Translations under genes and position numbers: made by a program
In this document: positions 24,224 through 32,310 of the stretch, piece by piece
Position numbering within the stretch: position 1 is the stretch's first letter
Layout of the letters: each line of letters opens with the position of its first letter
Assembly (NCBI GenBank): GCA_018897105.1
Contig: JAHILF010000073.1
Location: 1-32,310, forward strand
Source of the DNA: Pseudomonadota bacterium
GTDB lineage: Bacteria; Desulfobacterota; Desulfobulbia; Desulfobulbales; SURF-16
Direction of reading: 5' to 3'
Length of the DNA: 32,310 nt
Notes under the pieces: generated by a model
The model's input: only the letters and a program-made list of their open reading frames with translations
Database searches by the model: none
Told to the model about the DNA's origin: nothing

Positions 24224-25165
24224 TCAATCGAGTTTGACCGCAACGGTTAAAAATCGTTTCAGGGAAATGTAACGGGTATTGCGGGCATACTCAGGTGATA
24301 ATGATGTTTTTTCGCTGCAGCAGATCTGCAGCAGCTGTTCATAACTGCTGGCCGGAACTGACAGCAACAGGGTGTTATGGTCGTAAAGCTCTGCTCGCCA
24401 GAGAGGGGATTGGACGATCTGTTTGACAATGGCCATCTGTTCGGCTCTGGGCGCTGAGTGGATAGTGATCTGTAGGTCAGGCTTGATGGTCGGAATTTGC
24501 TGCTGGGACGCAAATGATCCGAACGGCGCGTCCAGATAGGGTGAAGAAGTATGGCCGGAGCCGGTGGAAACAAAATCAACCGTCGGAATATGCTGCTCGG
24601 GTTTACTGCGGGGAATCATGGCAAATTGCTGCATGGCCGGAGAATCTTTCCCCTCGTATTCGGAAAGCAGAGGAATCCCCGGATAAAAGTCCTGTTGACT
24701 GCCCTTGTTGCCCTCGTTTTGTGCCAGCACAAGCGAGGACTCACCGTTGCCGGCGTTGTTTTCGGCCACCTGGCCGGATCGGGTCGCTGACGGGTTTTTG
24801 TTGTCCCGGTCCGTTTGGGAAACGGGGATCAACTGAATGAGCGAGGCCGTGACAAAGCCGATGACCAGCATGGCAAATGCGGTTGACCATGCCCATTTTT
24901 TCTCGCCTTTTCCTGCGAGAAATTCTTGTACCTTCTGCCAGGGAGTCCGGGGCTCAAGCTTCTGGTGGATGCCTGCCAGAAAGCCCTGCGGCACGCTGCT
25001 CATGGGCATGTCCCGCAGGAAATCAATGCTGTTCTTGAAGGCCTGCCATTCCATTTTGCACTGCGGGCAGCTAGCGAGATGAGAATCCACGTCGGACCTG
25101 CTGATCTGGTCAATTTCCCCGTCAAAATAGAGAGAGAATAATTCTTGACAATCCTGGCATTTCAT
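24224..25165 (-). CDS. Zinc-type anti-sigma factor (RseA-like role)
   Basis: A 313-residue membrane protein. The N-terminus is a zf-HC2 anti-sigma domain with MKCQDCQELFSLYFDGEID and the zinc motif HLASCPQC (His29, Cys33, Cys36). A membrane segment follows at about 92-112 (AWSTAFAMLVIGFVTASLIQLI). The periplasmic part (115-313) is low in recognised domains; its first half is polar and Gln/Asn/Ser-rich, and the C-terminal half is more structured (QITIHSAPRAEQMAIVKQIV). It begins 7 bases after the ECF sigma stop, so sigma and anti-sigma are made together. It presumably holds the sigma factor at the membrane until an envelope signal releases it. The identity of that signal is unknown. Confidence 0.87.
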   Translation of the reverse strand: MKCQDCQELFSLYFDGEIDQISRSDVDSHLASCPQCKMEWQAFKNSIDFLRDMPMSSVPQGFLAGIHQKLEPRTPWQKVQEFLAGKGEKKWAWSTAFAMLVIGFVTASLIQLIPVSQTDRDNKNPSATRSGQVAENNAGNGESSLVLAQNEGNKGSQQDFYPGIPLLSEYEGKDSPAMQQFAMIPRSKPEQHIPTVDFVSTGSGHTSSPYLDAPFGSFASQQQIPTIKPDLQITIHSAPRAEQMAIVKQIVQSPLWRAELYDHNTLLLSVPASSYEQLLQICCSEKTSLSPEYARNTRYISLKRFLTVAVKLD

Positions 25166-25172
25166 AGGTGGC

Positions 25173-25754
25173 TCACAAATCCTGGTAATGTTTTTTCAAG
25201 CGGTCTTTTAACGAAGTCCGTGCCCTGTTCAGCTTTGATTTGACCGTTCCCAGCGGGATATCAAGAATATCGCTTATTTCTTCGTAGGCAAGTTCCTGGA
25301 TATCCCGTAAAAGTATGATTTCTTTTTCCGCTTCCGCCATGGAATCTATGGTTGCACGGACAAGAGTGATGGTATTTTTGCGTTGCAGTAATTTTTCCGG
25401 CCCCTCATCACCCGCAATCTGAAGAAACGATTCTTCATCATCAAGGGAGATATTGCTGAAATAACCACGTCGGCACAGTTTTTTATAGCGGTTACGGCAA
25501 TGATTAATAGCAATCTGGTACAGCCAGGAAGAAAATTTATTTTTTTCCCGCAGCTTCGGCAGGGAACGATAGACCGTAACGAATATGTCCTGCGCCAGAT
25601 CCTGCGCCTCTTCAGGGCTTTTGACATAATTCAGGGCCAGGTTGTAAATTTTGGTCTGATAAAGCAGGACCAGACGGTTAAAGGCCTGGGCATCACCGTC
25701 AAGAAAATCTTGAACAAGCTGCTCAGTATCCTTTTTTAATTCATCTTTATTCAT
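25173..25754 (-). CDS. ECF-family RNA polymerase sigma factor (RpoE-like)
   Basis: A 193-residue extracytoplasmic-function sigma factor. Region 2 spans about 15-90 (FNRLVLLYQTKIYNLALNYVKSPEEAQDLAQDIFVTVYRSL, with the -10 recognition helix FSSWLYQIAINHCRNRYKK). Region 4 is about 130-185 (LRDIQELAYEEISDILDIPLGTVKSKLNRARTSLKDRL), with the helix-turn-helix for the -35. Regions 1 and 3 are absent, as usual for the class. The next genes in the same direction encode its anti-sigma factor and a periplasmic protease, so it probably controls envelope stress. A stem-loop occupies the bases directly before its ATG, and no clean Shine-Dalgarno is visible. Confidence 0.92.
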   Translation of the reverse strand: MNKDELKKDTEQLVQDFLDGDAQAFNRLVLLYQTKIYNLALNYVKSPEEAQDLAQDIFVTVYRSLPKLREKNKFSSWLYQIAINHCRNRYKKLCRRGYFSNISLDDEESFLQIAGDEGPEKLLQRKNTITLVRATIDSMAEAEKEIILLRDIQELAYEEISDILDIPLGTVKSKLNRARTSLKDRLKKHYQDL

Positions 25755-25756
25755 GA

Positions 25757-25791
25757 AACACCCGGGGTGGACACTTTTGCAACCGGGTGTT
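25757..25791 (-). promoter_or_regulatory. Hairpin covering the translation start of the ECF sigma gene
   Basis: AACACCCGG (25757-25765) and CCGGGTGTT (25783-25791) are perfect 9-base arms with a 17-base loop. The element ends two bases before the ATG at 25754, so it would form in the mRNA leader over the ribosome site. Translational control is inferred; a terminator is unlikely because no T-run follows on the gene's strand. Confidence 0.5.
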
Positions 25792-26228
25792 TTCTGTCCG
25801 GCAAGAAGAGATCTCTAGCTGTCAAAGACCAGCACGAAATGCTCAGGAGCAATAAAATCTGTTCTTTGAAGGCAAGACAAATCCTTATGTGAAAAGGTTC
25901 CATATATTTTTTGTGGAGTCGATGACGTTTTTATTCTTCCTCCGTAAAGAGGAATTGCTATCTTTAAAATCGAAATATGAGCCAGGCAGAACGGGCTTTC
26001 AGAGAGGAAGAGTGTTCCCTCCAATCCGATATGATTCAAATTATATTATGCATCATTAGCTGCGGCTGGCAAGATGAGATATCCATGGGGCCACGTATCA
26101 TATTTTTACGAATTAACACATACCATTTTCCTGTAAAATATCAATGCGGGAAATGAAGGCGGCTTAAGGTTGTCTTTTTGTCTTTGCCATTGTATGAATT
26201 GTATGAGATGTTATGCTCTTGCTATTCT

Positions 26229-26297
26229 GTAGGCGCGGGCTAAGCCAGCGATCATTGTTGATGACCCACGGTTATCGCGGGCATGGCCCGCGCCTAC
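26229..26297. repeat. REP-like palindromic repeat (GTAGGCGCGGGC family)
   Basis: Perfect 12-base arms, GTAGGCGCGGGC (26229-26240) and GCCCGCGCCTAC (26286-26297), flank a 45-base centre. The right part also contains a tight hairpin, CGCGGGC-ATG-GCCCGCG (26276-26292). Such GC-rich palindromes with this wording are widely dispersed between genes in many environmental bacteria. Confidence 0.7.
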
Positions 26298-26434
26298 GGC
26301 AGAAAAGAGCCTGACGGTTCAGCTCTGAGCTGTCCCGCTTGCTTATACAAGGTTCTTGCTTTAACTTAATGGCCCGTCATGTGAGACTTTTTGCTGTCTC
26401 ATTTACTTTTAAATCATCTCACATATCATGAAAA

Positions 26435-26803
26435 ATGGATAAAATCGTAGAAGAACTCCATAAGGTCTTTCGTTTGAAAGATTCTACCGACATCGGGGAT
26501 ATCGTGATCATTGTTACGGAAAATCCCCAGACCCTCAGCTATTCCCTGATCACCGGTTTTGAAAGGGATACCAACAGGCGCGATGAGTGGTGGCATGTAA
26601 GCATGCAACTTCTTTCCGTTCCTCCACAGAAGGTGGTCTGGACTTTGCGGACAGAGCAGTTTACCGGCAAAGAAATTTTTACCATGGGTGGCGAAAAAAG
26701 ATATATCAAAGCGGTCGATTTCTCAGGCCCGGAGGGACCACCGAAAAAAGAGCAGAAGCCGCAGGATAAAGGCAAGCCGGCTGTCCTGCGCGTGGTGAAA
26801 TAG
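26435..26803 (+). CDS. Conserved-looking small protein of unknown function upstream of ptsH
   Basis: A 122-residue protein that I do not recognise. Residues 1-95 look like a compact alpha/beta domain (MDKIVEELHKVFRLKDS, DIGDIVIIVTENPQTLSYSLI, WWHVSMQLLSVPPQKVVWTLR). The last 25 residues are a lysine/proline-rich tail (PPKKEQKPQDKGKP) ending in VLRVVK. There is no signal peptide or membrane segment, so it is probably cytoplasmic. Its stop lies two bases before the ptsH start, and ptsH overlaps ptsI, so the three are very likely co-transcribed. A role tied to the phosphotransfer pair is inferred from position alone. No strong Shine-Dalgarno precedes the ATG. Confidence 0.72.
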   Translation: MDKIVEELHKVFRLKDSTDIGDIVIIVTENPQTLSYSLITGFERDTNRRDEWWHVSMQLLSVPPQKVVWTLRTEQFTGKEIFTMGGEKRYIKAVDFSGPEGPPKKEQKPQDKGKPAVLRVVK

Positions 26804-26805
26804 GG

Positions 26806-27078
26806 ATGCCCGAGTGCAGAAAGGAACTGGTTATCGCCAATGCCTTCGGTCTGCACGGCCGCGCATCCGCCATGCTGGTGGAGACGGCGAAACGATTCGA
26901 TGCCGACATCCGGCTCATCCGCGATGGGGTGGAGGCTGACTGCAAAAGCATTCTTGATGTGATGTCCATGGCCTGCACTAAGGGGACACCCGTTTCCATC
27001 AAGGCGACCGGAGAGGATGCCGAGGCGGCGCTTGCCGCTCTAGCCCTGCTGATTGCCGAAAAATTTGGTGAAGAATGA
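26806..27078 (+). CDS. ptsH: Phosphocarrier protein HPr
   Basis: A 90-residue HPr that accepts phosphate from Enzyme I. The active-site His17 is in NAFGLHGRASAMLVE, where most HPr proteins have His-Ala-Arg-Pro; Arg19 is kept while the Ala and Pro are replaced by Gly18 and Ala20. The regulatory serine site is also kept: Ser48 in CKSILDVMSMAC, equivalent to Ser46 of Gram-positive HPr that HPr kinase modifies. The C-terminus (TGEDAEAALAALALLIAEKFGEE) is typical. The stop overlaps the ptsI start as ATGA. No sugar-specific Enzyme II is nearby, so it may serve a regulatory rather than a transport role. Confidence 0.93.
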   Translation: MPECRKELVIANAFGLHGRASAMLVETAKRFDADIRLIRDGVEADCKSILDVMSMACTKGTPVSIKATGEDAEAALAALALLIAEKFGEE

Positions 27079-28895
27079 CCAGCCGGAAACCCGTTGCAAG
27101 CGAGATCGCCATGCAGGGTATCGGGGTTTCTCCAGGTATCGTCATTGCCCGTGCTTTACTCGTTGAACCCGGGGGCACTTTCAAAAAAAGAAGGATCAGC
27201 GCTGATGGCTCTCTGGCGCTGGAGCAGAGCCGTTTCCGTAACGCCGTCGCCCGGACGGAAGACAAGCTCCGGCAGGTGAGAGAACAGTTTGCCGCCGTGA
27301 TGGCGGACTATGCCACAATCATCGATACCCATATCCTCATGCTGCGGGACAGAATGATCTTTGACCGCACCCTGGAAATAATCGCCGCTGAAAAAATCAA
27401 TGCCGAATGGGCTCTTGATAAGGCCCTGGGCCAGGTGGAGGCCGCCTTTGCCAAGGTGGATGATACCTATATTAGCGGTCGTTTTCTTGATGTCAGGCAG
27501 GTGGCGGACCGCATCTTCTGCGAGCTGTCCGGCACGGAGATGCTGCCGGAAGAAATTGACGGGAAGCTGATTCTCGTCGCACGGGATTTCTCGCCTGAAG
27601 ATATTCTGCACATGTCCGACCGGGCAGGGTTTCTTGCCGAGATGGGGGGCGAAACATCCCATTCGGCCATTGTGGCCAAGACCCTGGGAATCCCGGCGGT
27701 GCTCGGCTTAAAGGATGTGAATGGGCGGATAAGCACCAATGATCTGATCATTCTGGACGGCGTCACCGGCCTGGTCTTTGTCAACCCCCAGGAGGAACTC
27801 CTGGAGTACTATCAGGACAGGCAGCGTCAGTATCAGCAGCTGCATCTGGAGGTGGCACAGTACGCCCATCTGCGGGCTGAGACCTCCGATGGACTGCAGG
27901 TCAGGGTGGAGGCCAACCTGGAAATCGCCGATGAGGTCGGCCAGGCCTTTGCATACGGGGCAGGCGGCATCGGACTTTTCCGCAGCGAGTATCTTTATCT
28001 GAGTGCCCTGGACAATCCCTCTGAAGAGTTGCTTTTTGCCACCTATAAAGATCTGCTGTCCGCGGCAGCACCGTTTCCGGTGACCATACGGACCTTTGAT
28101 ATCGGCGGCGACAAGCAGTTCATGGCTAAAGCGGGCAAGTCTTCCGGGTTTCGCAGTAAAATGGAAAAACAGTGGTCCTCAGAGGCCAATCCTGCTCTGG
28201 GTCTGCGGGCTATCCGCTATTGTCTGCATGAGCCCGTCATGTTTGCAACCCAGCTGCGCGCCTTGTTGCGGGCCAGCTCTTTTGGCTGTCTGCGGATTCT
28301 TTTCCCCATGATTTCCTCCTACTGCGAATTGCAGCAGGTGAAAGAGGTTGTCGCCGGAGTGCAGGAAAAGCTCCGCTCGGACGGCATCCCCTTTGCTGAA
28401 CGGGTGGAGTTGGGCCTGATGATCGAGGTGCCCAGCGCGGTTGCCGTGGCCGATACCCTGGCCCGTGAGGTCGATTTTTTCAGCATCGGCACCAATGATC
28501 TGATCCAGTATTCCCTGGCCATTGACCGGGGCAACGAGCAGGTGGCGCATATGTACGAGCCATTGCATCCGGCGATATTGAGGATGATCAGTCAGGTGGT
28601 TGAGGCTGCCCACCGGGCGGGGATTGAGGTGGGGATATGCGGTGAAATGGCTGGGGAGGAGAAGTATCTGCCGTTGCTGCTCGGCCTTGGCGTTGATTCC
28701 TTCAGCATGCATCCGCCGGCCATTCCTTATATCAAAAGGATGATCCGGCAAAGCCGGGCCGCGTCCGTGGAGAGGCTGGCCCGGCGTCTGCTGGCCTGCT
28801 CCTCCTCGACGGAAATCCGAGAATTGCTGCAACACTACCTTGCCCGTCATTATCCTGATTCCTTTCCCGTGGATAACCATTTCCATTCTGATTAA
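27075..28895 (+). CDS. ptsI: PTS Enzyme I (phosphoenolpyruvate-protein phosphotransferase)
   Basis: A 606-residue enzyme that autophosphorylates from PEP and passes phosphate to HPr. It has the N-terminal HPr-binding domain (about 8-140), the phosphohistidine domain with His196 in MGGETSHSAIVAKTLGIPAV, and the PEP-binding barrel (about 255-545). In the barrel are GIGLFRSEYLYL, GLRAIRYCL, FFSIGTNDLIQYSLAIDRGN and the catalytic Cys522 in GICGEMAGE. The GAF domain of the nitrogen-type EI is absent, so it is a ptsI rather than a ptsP product. It overlaps ptsH by 4 bases. The 25 C-terminal residues are slightly longer and less conserved than usual. No Enzyme II genes are visible in the window. Confidence 0.94.
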   Translation: MTSRKPVASEIAMQGIGVSPGIVIARALLVEPGGTFKKRRISADGSLALEQSRFRNAVARTEDKLRQVREQFAAVMADYATIIDTHILMLRDRMIFDRTLEIIAAEKINAEWALDKALGQVEAAFAKVDDTYISGRFLDVRQVADRIFCELSGTEMLPEEIDGKLILVARDFSPEDILHMSDRAGFLAEMGGETSHSAIVAKTLGIPAVLGLKDVNGRISTNDLIILDGVTGLVFVNPQEELLEYYQDRQRQYQQLHLEVAQYAHLRAETSDGLQVRVEANLEIADEVGQAFAYGAGGIGLFRSEYLYLSALDNPSEELLFATYKDLLSAAAPFPVTIRTFDIGGDKQFMAKAGKSSGFRSKMEKQWSSEANPALGLRAIRYCLHEPVMFATQLRALLRASSFGCLRILFPMISSYCELQQVKEVVAGVQEKLRSDGIPFAERVELGLMIEVPSAVAVADTLAREVDFFSIGTNDLIQYSLAIDRGNEQVAHMYEPLHPAILRMISQVVEAAHRAGIEVGICGEMAGEEKYLPLLLGLGVDSFSMHPPAIPYIKRMIRQSRAASVERLARRLLACSSSTEIRELLQHYLARHYPDSFPVDNHFHSD

Positions 28896-29060
28896 TGTTG
28901 TCTTATTCCTCATGCGAGGTCAGCGAAAACTCCCGTGCCGTTTGTGGGGTTGGGTTGCGGCTTATTTTTTATGGTGCGGAACGCCTTGATCATGTTTAGT
29001 ATGCCCTTTTTATCGGAGATACCCAGAGGTGACTGATTTTATTTTTCCTTTTCCAAAGCC

Positions 29061-29138
29061 GGAGACAGAATGATTTCCGCCAAAACAGCGGAAAAAATTC
29101 AGTCCCCTCAGTCTGGAGTAAAAATTAAATCTGTCTCC
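29061..29138. repeat. Nested palindromic element upstream of thiL
   Basis: Outer arms GGAGACAGA (29061-29069) and TCTGTCTCC (29130-29138) are perfect. Inside is a second palindrome with stem TTTCCGC/GCGGAAA (29074-29080 and 29088-29094). The wording (AGACAGAATGATTT...AAATCTGTCTCC) resembles short non-coding mobile elements seen in many environmental proteobacteria. It fills most of the gap between ptsI and thiL. Confidence 0.6.
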
Positions 29139-29179
29139 CTGTCTTAAGTTAACGAAATTGGTTGCGAAGAGTTGGTAAC

Positions 29180-30169
29180 GTGGAGCACTTTGCTGAAAGA
29201 AATATCATAGCGGCCATTGCCCGGCAGCAGGTCGGAACAGCGGTTGATCTGGTGCGGGGCATCGGCGATGATTGCGCTGTGGTGCGCAAGGCCGGCGGGC
29301 TGGTTGACCTGTGGACCACCGATGCCTTGGTGGAGGGCGTGCATTTCGATCTGACCTGGCATCCTCCTGAGTTGCTGGGCAGAAAGGCGGCCAGTGTCAA
29401 TATCAGCGATATCGGCGCCATGGGGGGCAGGCCGCGTTTTGCCCTGCTCGCACTTGGACTGCCTGCCGCCTGCCGCAAGGAGTTGCTGGACAAAATGGTG
29501 GCCGGTTTTCTTGATGTACTGGCTGAGCATGACATGGTGCTGGTGGGTGGAGATACGGTTTATGCCGGTGAGCGCCTCCTGCTGTCCATCACCGTTTGCG
29601 GGGAGATGGCGGAAAAGCAGGTCTGTTATCGTTCCGCAGCCCGGCCCGGTGATCTGGTCTGGGTGAGCGGCTGTCTCGGTAATGCGGCCTGCGGTCTGGA
29701 GTTGTGCCGTCAGGGGTGGCAGGGGCAGGAGGAGTATGCGTTGCTCTGCCGCGCCCATCTAGATCCGCAGCCCCAGGTCAGACTGGGCCGGCTGCTGGCC
29801 GACAGCGGACTCATTCACGCTATGATGGATATTTCCGATGGTCTGGCCACGGACCTGGCCCATATCTGTCAAGCAAGCGGGGTGGGGGCGGAGATCATGG
29901 CCGAGGAGGTTCCCCTGGCGGGCGAGCTGCAGAAAGCCGCTGCTGCCCTGCACCTTTCCCCCATGCAGTTGGCGCTGCAGGGCGGTGAGGACTACCAGCT
30001 TGTTTTCAGCGCACCGGCGCAAAACAGCGAACCGCTCCGTAATATCAGCCGGGAGGCAGGGGTGGACATTGCCTGTGTAGGCCGGATTGTTGCCGGGGCG
30101 CAGGTTATGCTCCGGCAGGACGGAGAGTGGCGGGACATCAGTTTTCAGGGCTATGAGCACAGGTTTTAA
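29180..30169 (+). CDS. thiL: Thiamine-monophosphate kinase
   Basis: A 329-residue ATP-dependent kinase that makes thiamine diphosphate from the monophosphate. The start chosen is GTG 29180 (reading [12 protein letters not shown]), which aligns with the usual beginning of ThiL; a TTG at 29162 would add six residues, and neither has a clear ribosome site. Motifs are [10 protein letters not shown] (metal Asp pair, about 28-37), [64 protein letters not shown] and [10 protein letters not shown]. Length is normal. The 3' end overlaps uvrB by 17 bases, so the two are translated from one mRNA. No thiamine-pyrophosphate riboswitch was recognised upstream. Confidence 0.93.
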   Translation: MEHFAERNIIAAIARQQVGTAVDLVRGIGDDCAVVRKAGGLVDLWTTDALVEGVHFDLTWHPPELLGRKAASVNISDIGAMGGRPRFALLALGLPAACRKELLDKMVAGFLDVLAEHDMVLVGGDTVYAGERLLLSITVCGEMAEKQVCYRSAARPGDLVWVSGCLGNAACGLELCRQGWQGQEEYALLCRAHLDPQPQVRLGRLLADSGLIHAMMDISDGLATDLAHICQASGVGAEIMAEEVPLAGELQKAAAALHLSPMQLALQGGEDYQLVFSAPAQNSEPLRNISREAGVDIACVGRIVAGAQVMLRQDGEWRDISFQGYEHRF

Positions 30170-32153
30170 AATACATTCCCCCTTCTCGCCTGCCGGGGAT
30201 CAGCCCAAGGCCATTGAGACCCTGAGCCGGGGAATCGAGCGAGGCGAGCGGGAGCAGGTGCTGCTCGGCGTCACCGGGTCCGGCAAGACCTTCACCATGG
30301 CCCATGTCATCGCCCAGACCCAGCGTCCGGCCCTGGTGATGGCCCCGAACAAAACCCTGGCAGCCCAGCTTTATGCCGAATTCAAGGATCTCTTTCCGGA
30401 AAATGCGGTGGAGTACTTTGTCAGCTACTATGATTATTACCAGCCCGAAGCCTATATCCCCCAGTCCGACACCTACATTGAAAAAGACTCGGCGATCAAT
30501 GACGTCATTGACAAGATGCGCCACTCGGCCACCCGTTCACTGCTCACCCGCCGGGATGTCCTGATAGTCGCCAGTGTCTCCTGTATTTACGGACTCGGCT
30601 CGCCGGATGAGTATAAGAGCATGCATCTCTTGTTAAAGCAAGGGGAGGAGTACCCCCTGCAGGAGATGCAGCGGCGGCTGGTTTACATGCTCTATGAACG
30701 TAATGATTTCTCCTTTCATCGCGGCACTTTCCGCGTCCGCGGTGATGTGGTCGATATCTTCCCGGCCTACGAGGAGGACCATGCCGTGCGAGTGGAACTT
30801 TATGGTGATACCATTGACAGCATATCCCTGGTTGATCCCCTGCGGGGTGAGGTGCTGGCCACCATGGAGGAGGTGACGGTTTTCCCGGGCAGCCATTTTG
30901 TCACCTCCAAGGAAATCCTGGTCAGGGCCATGGGAACCATCAAGGAAGAACTCAAGGAGCGCCTGGACTTTTTTACAAAAGAGCGTCGTCTGGTGGAGGC
31001 CCAGCGGCTGGAGCAACGCACCATGTTCGACCTGGAGATGATCAGCGAGCTGGGCTACTGCAACGGCATCGAGAATTATAGTCGGCATCTCACCGGCAGA
31101 AATACCGGCGAGCCGCCCCCCACTCTGCTTGATTACTTTCCCCCTGATTTCATCCTGTTTGCCGATGAAAGCCACATCACCATTCCCCAGATCGGCGGCA
31201 TGTACCGGGGGGACCGCTCCCGCAAGGAGACCCTGGTGAATTTCGGCTTCCGACTGCCTTCCGCCCTTGATAACCGCCCCCTGCAGTTTGATGAGTTTGA
31301 CCGCCGCATCAACCAGGCGGTTTATGTGTCGGCCACCCCGGGTAACTTTGAAATCGACCGAGCTCAGGGGCGGGTGGTGGAGCAGATTATCCGGCCCACC
31401 GGGCTGCTTGATCCGGCCATTGAGGTGCGTCCGGCCGTAAGCCAGGTGGATGATCTGCTGGAGGAGGTGCGGCAGCGGGCAGCAAGGCACGAGGCGGTGC
31501 TGGTCACCACCCTGACCAAGCGCATGGCGGAAGATCTGACGGATTATTATGAGAAACTCGGGGTGAGGGTGCGCTACCTCCATTCGGACATCAAGACGCT
31601 GGAGCGTATCGGACTGGTGCGCCAGCTGCGCCAGGGGGAATATGATGTGCTGATCGGCATCAACCTGCTACGCGAAGGGCTTGATATCCCCGAGGTATCG
31701 CTGGTAGCGGTGCTGGATGCGGACAAGGAGGGCTTTCTGCGCAGCGAGCGCTCGCTCATCCAGACTTGCGGCCGGGCGGCCAGAAATGTGGTGGGAATGG
31801 TCATTCTTTACGGAGACAAGGTGACGGGGTCCATGCAGCGCACCATTGACGAGACCAAGCGGAGACGGATTCTGCAGCAGGAGCATAACCGGCGGCACGG
31901 CATCACGCCGGAAACGATCCGCTCCTCCATCAAAAACGTGATGGAAACCATGTATGAGAAGACGGAGCATACCCCGCTGCTCAAGGCGGCGGAAGAACAG
32001 CTGGAGTTCCACACTCTGAAGGATCTGCGCAAGGAGATCAAAAAACTGGAGAAGCAGATGATGGATAAGGCCCGGGACCTGGCCTTTGAGGAGGCGGCAG
32101 AGCTGCGTGATCGGTTGATCATTCTCAAGGAACAGGAGCTGCAATGGCTGTAA
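30153..32153 (+). CDS. uvrB: Excinuclease ABC subunit B
   Basis: A 666-residue UvrB, the damage-verifying helicase-like subunit of nucleotide excision repair. The start at ATG 30153 reads [21 protein letters not shown], the family's standard opening; the longer frame from 30087 lies within thiL. Visible are Walker A GVTGSGKT (39-46), the beta-hairpin [21 protein letters not shown] (about 92-112) that clamps damaged [19 protein letters not shown] and ATPGNFEI. Also present are [26 protein letters not shown] and a C-terminal UVR coiled-coil motif ([23 protein letters not shown]) that contacts UvrC. Length is normal and all helicase motifs look intact. Confidence 0.96.
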   Translation: MSTGFKIHSPFSPAGDQPKAIETLSRGIERGEREQVLLGVTGSGKTFTMAHVIAQTQRPALVMAPNKTLAAQLYAEFKDLFPENAVEYFVSYYDYYQPEAYIPQSDTYIEKDSAINDVIDKMRHSATRSLLTRRDVLIVASVSCIYGLGSPDEYKSMHLLLKQGEEYPLQEMQRRLVYMLYERNDFSFHRGTFRVRGDVVDIFPAYEEDHAVRVELYGDTIDSISLVDPLRGEVLATMEEVTVFPGSHFVTSKEILVRAMGTIKEELKERLDFFTKERRLVEAQRLEQRTMFDLEMISELGYCNGIENYSRHLTGRNTGEPPPTLLDYFPPDFILFADESHITIPQIGGMYRGDRSRKETLVNFGFRLPSALDNRPLQFDEFDRRINQAVYVSATPGNFEIDRAQGRVVEQIIRPTGLLDPAIEVRPAVSQVDDLLEEVRQRAARHEAVLVTTLTKRMAEDLTDYYEKLGVRVRYLHSDIKTLERIGLVRQLRQGEYDVLIGINLLREGLDIPEVSLVAVLDADKEGFLRSERSLIQTCGRAARNVVGMVILYGDKVTGSMQRTIDETKRRRILQQEHNRRHGITPETIRSSIKNVMETMYEKTEHTPLLKAAEEQLEFHTLKDLRKEIKKLEKQMMDKARDLAFEEAAELRDRLIILKEQELQWL

Positions 32154-32220
32154 AAAGTTATAAGTGAGAAGACAATGTCATTAACTTAAGCCTTTTCGCC
32201 GGTTGCCTGAGCCCAGGTTC

Positions 32221-32289
32221 GTCATTCCGGCGAAGGCCGGAATCCAGGTAGTTACGACAATTCTGGACCCCGGCCTTCGCCGGGGTGAC
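32221..32289. repeat. Long inverted repeat (GTCATTCCGG...AATCCAG family) downstream of uvrB
   Basis: The left arm GTCATTCCGGCGAAGGCCGG, continuing to 32247, pairs with 32263-32289 as a 27-base reverse complement with four mismatches. Each arm also has a small inner palindrome (CCGG...CCGG). The same family of sequence occurs at 578-622. It may act as a terminator-like structure after uvrB, but no T-run follows. Confidence 0.75.
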
Positions 32290-32310
32290 GACGAGTGTAG
32301 TCAGTTTTTC

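Larger units (their letters stand above)
25755..26434. other. 680-base intergenic region between the sigma factor and PTS genes
   Basis: No gene is supported on either strand. It holds the leader hairpin of the sigma gene (25757-25791), a palindromic repeat (26229-26297) and a small inverted repeat TGAGAC/GTCTCA at 26382-26401 just before the next gene. The remaining AT-rich DNA must contain the divergent promoters, but no convincing -35/-10 pair was identified. Confidence 0.6.

Noticed and set aside
28896-29179. Possible TPP riboswitch upstream of thiL
   Set aside because: The conserved CTGAGA and ACC-type TPP-box elements are not present; the region is occupied by a nested palindrome.

Overview
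This 32.3 kb stretch of chromosome, with moderately high GC, looks like a Gram-negative anaerobe of the Desulfobacterota (former Deltaproteobacteria), possibly Desulfobulbales-like. That placement is inferred from the gene mix: a PEP-CTERM/PrsR pair, a cdaA-cdaR-glmM cluster, an HPr/Enzyme I pair with no sugar permease nearby, and an ECF sigma/anti-sigma/HtrA stress module. No rRNA, tRNA or CRISPR array was seen. Almost all of the window is housekeeping DNA. Its unusual content is in domain fusions, one sigma-54 control circuit and many palindromic repeats between genes.

Layout. 1-606: C-terminal part of an IS1634-like transposase, cut at its 5' end inside a palindromic repeat and running off the window. 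710-6827 (minus strand): a PIF1-like helicase with HRDC and HTH tails, a DUF445 membrane protein, and a fused PheA-like/ACT/TyrA protein. An unusual inverted pair of 9-bp repeat arrays lies between the last two. 7014-9097: PrsR-type sigma-54 activator facing a PEP-CTERM exported protein that has a near-consensus sigma-54 promoter. 9529-12483: a MrfA-like helicase fused to a DEDDy exonuclease. 12527-17099 (minus strand): an exported SH3 protein, then cdaA-cdaR-glmM-tlyA (c-di-AMP synthesis, cell-wall precursor, rRNA/hemolysin-family methylase).

17256-22676 (plus strand): rpsT with its own sigma-70 promoter and terminator, then trpE-trpG-trpD-trpC-trpF without trpBA. 22682-25754 (minus strand): ECF sigma factor, zinc-type anti-sigma factor and a Do-type periplasmic protease, which together form a self-contained envelope-stress module. 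26435-28895 (plus strand): an unrecognised small protein, HPr and PTS Enzyme I, with overlapping or nearly touching ends. 29180-32153 (plus strand): thiL and uvrB, overlapping.

The most interesting items are: (i) the helicase-exonuclease fusion that joins the MrfA and MrfB activities in one chain; (ii) the PheA-ACT-TyrA fusion whose dehydratase and dehydrogenase signatures are partly eroded; (iii) PrsR next to a PEP-CTERM gene with a visible -24/-12 promoter and a candidate upstream palindrome; (iv) the mirror-image 9-bp repeat arrays that replace the ribosome-binding region of the DUF445 gene; and (v) several families of dispersed palindromes, two of which contribute codons to the ends of genes.
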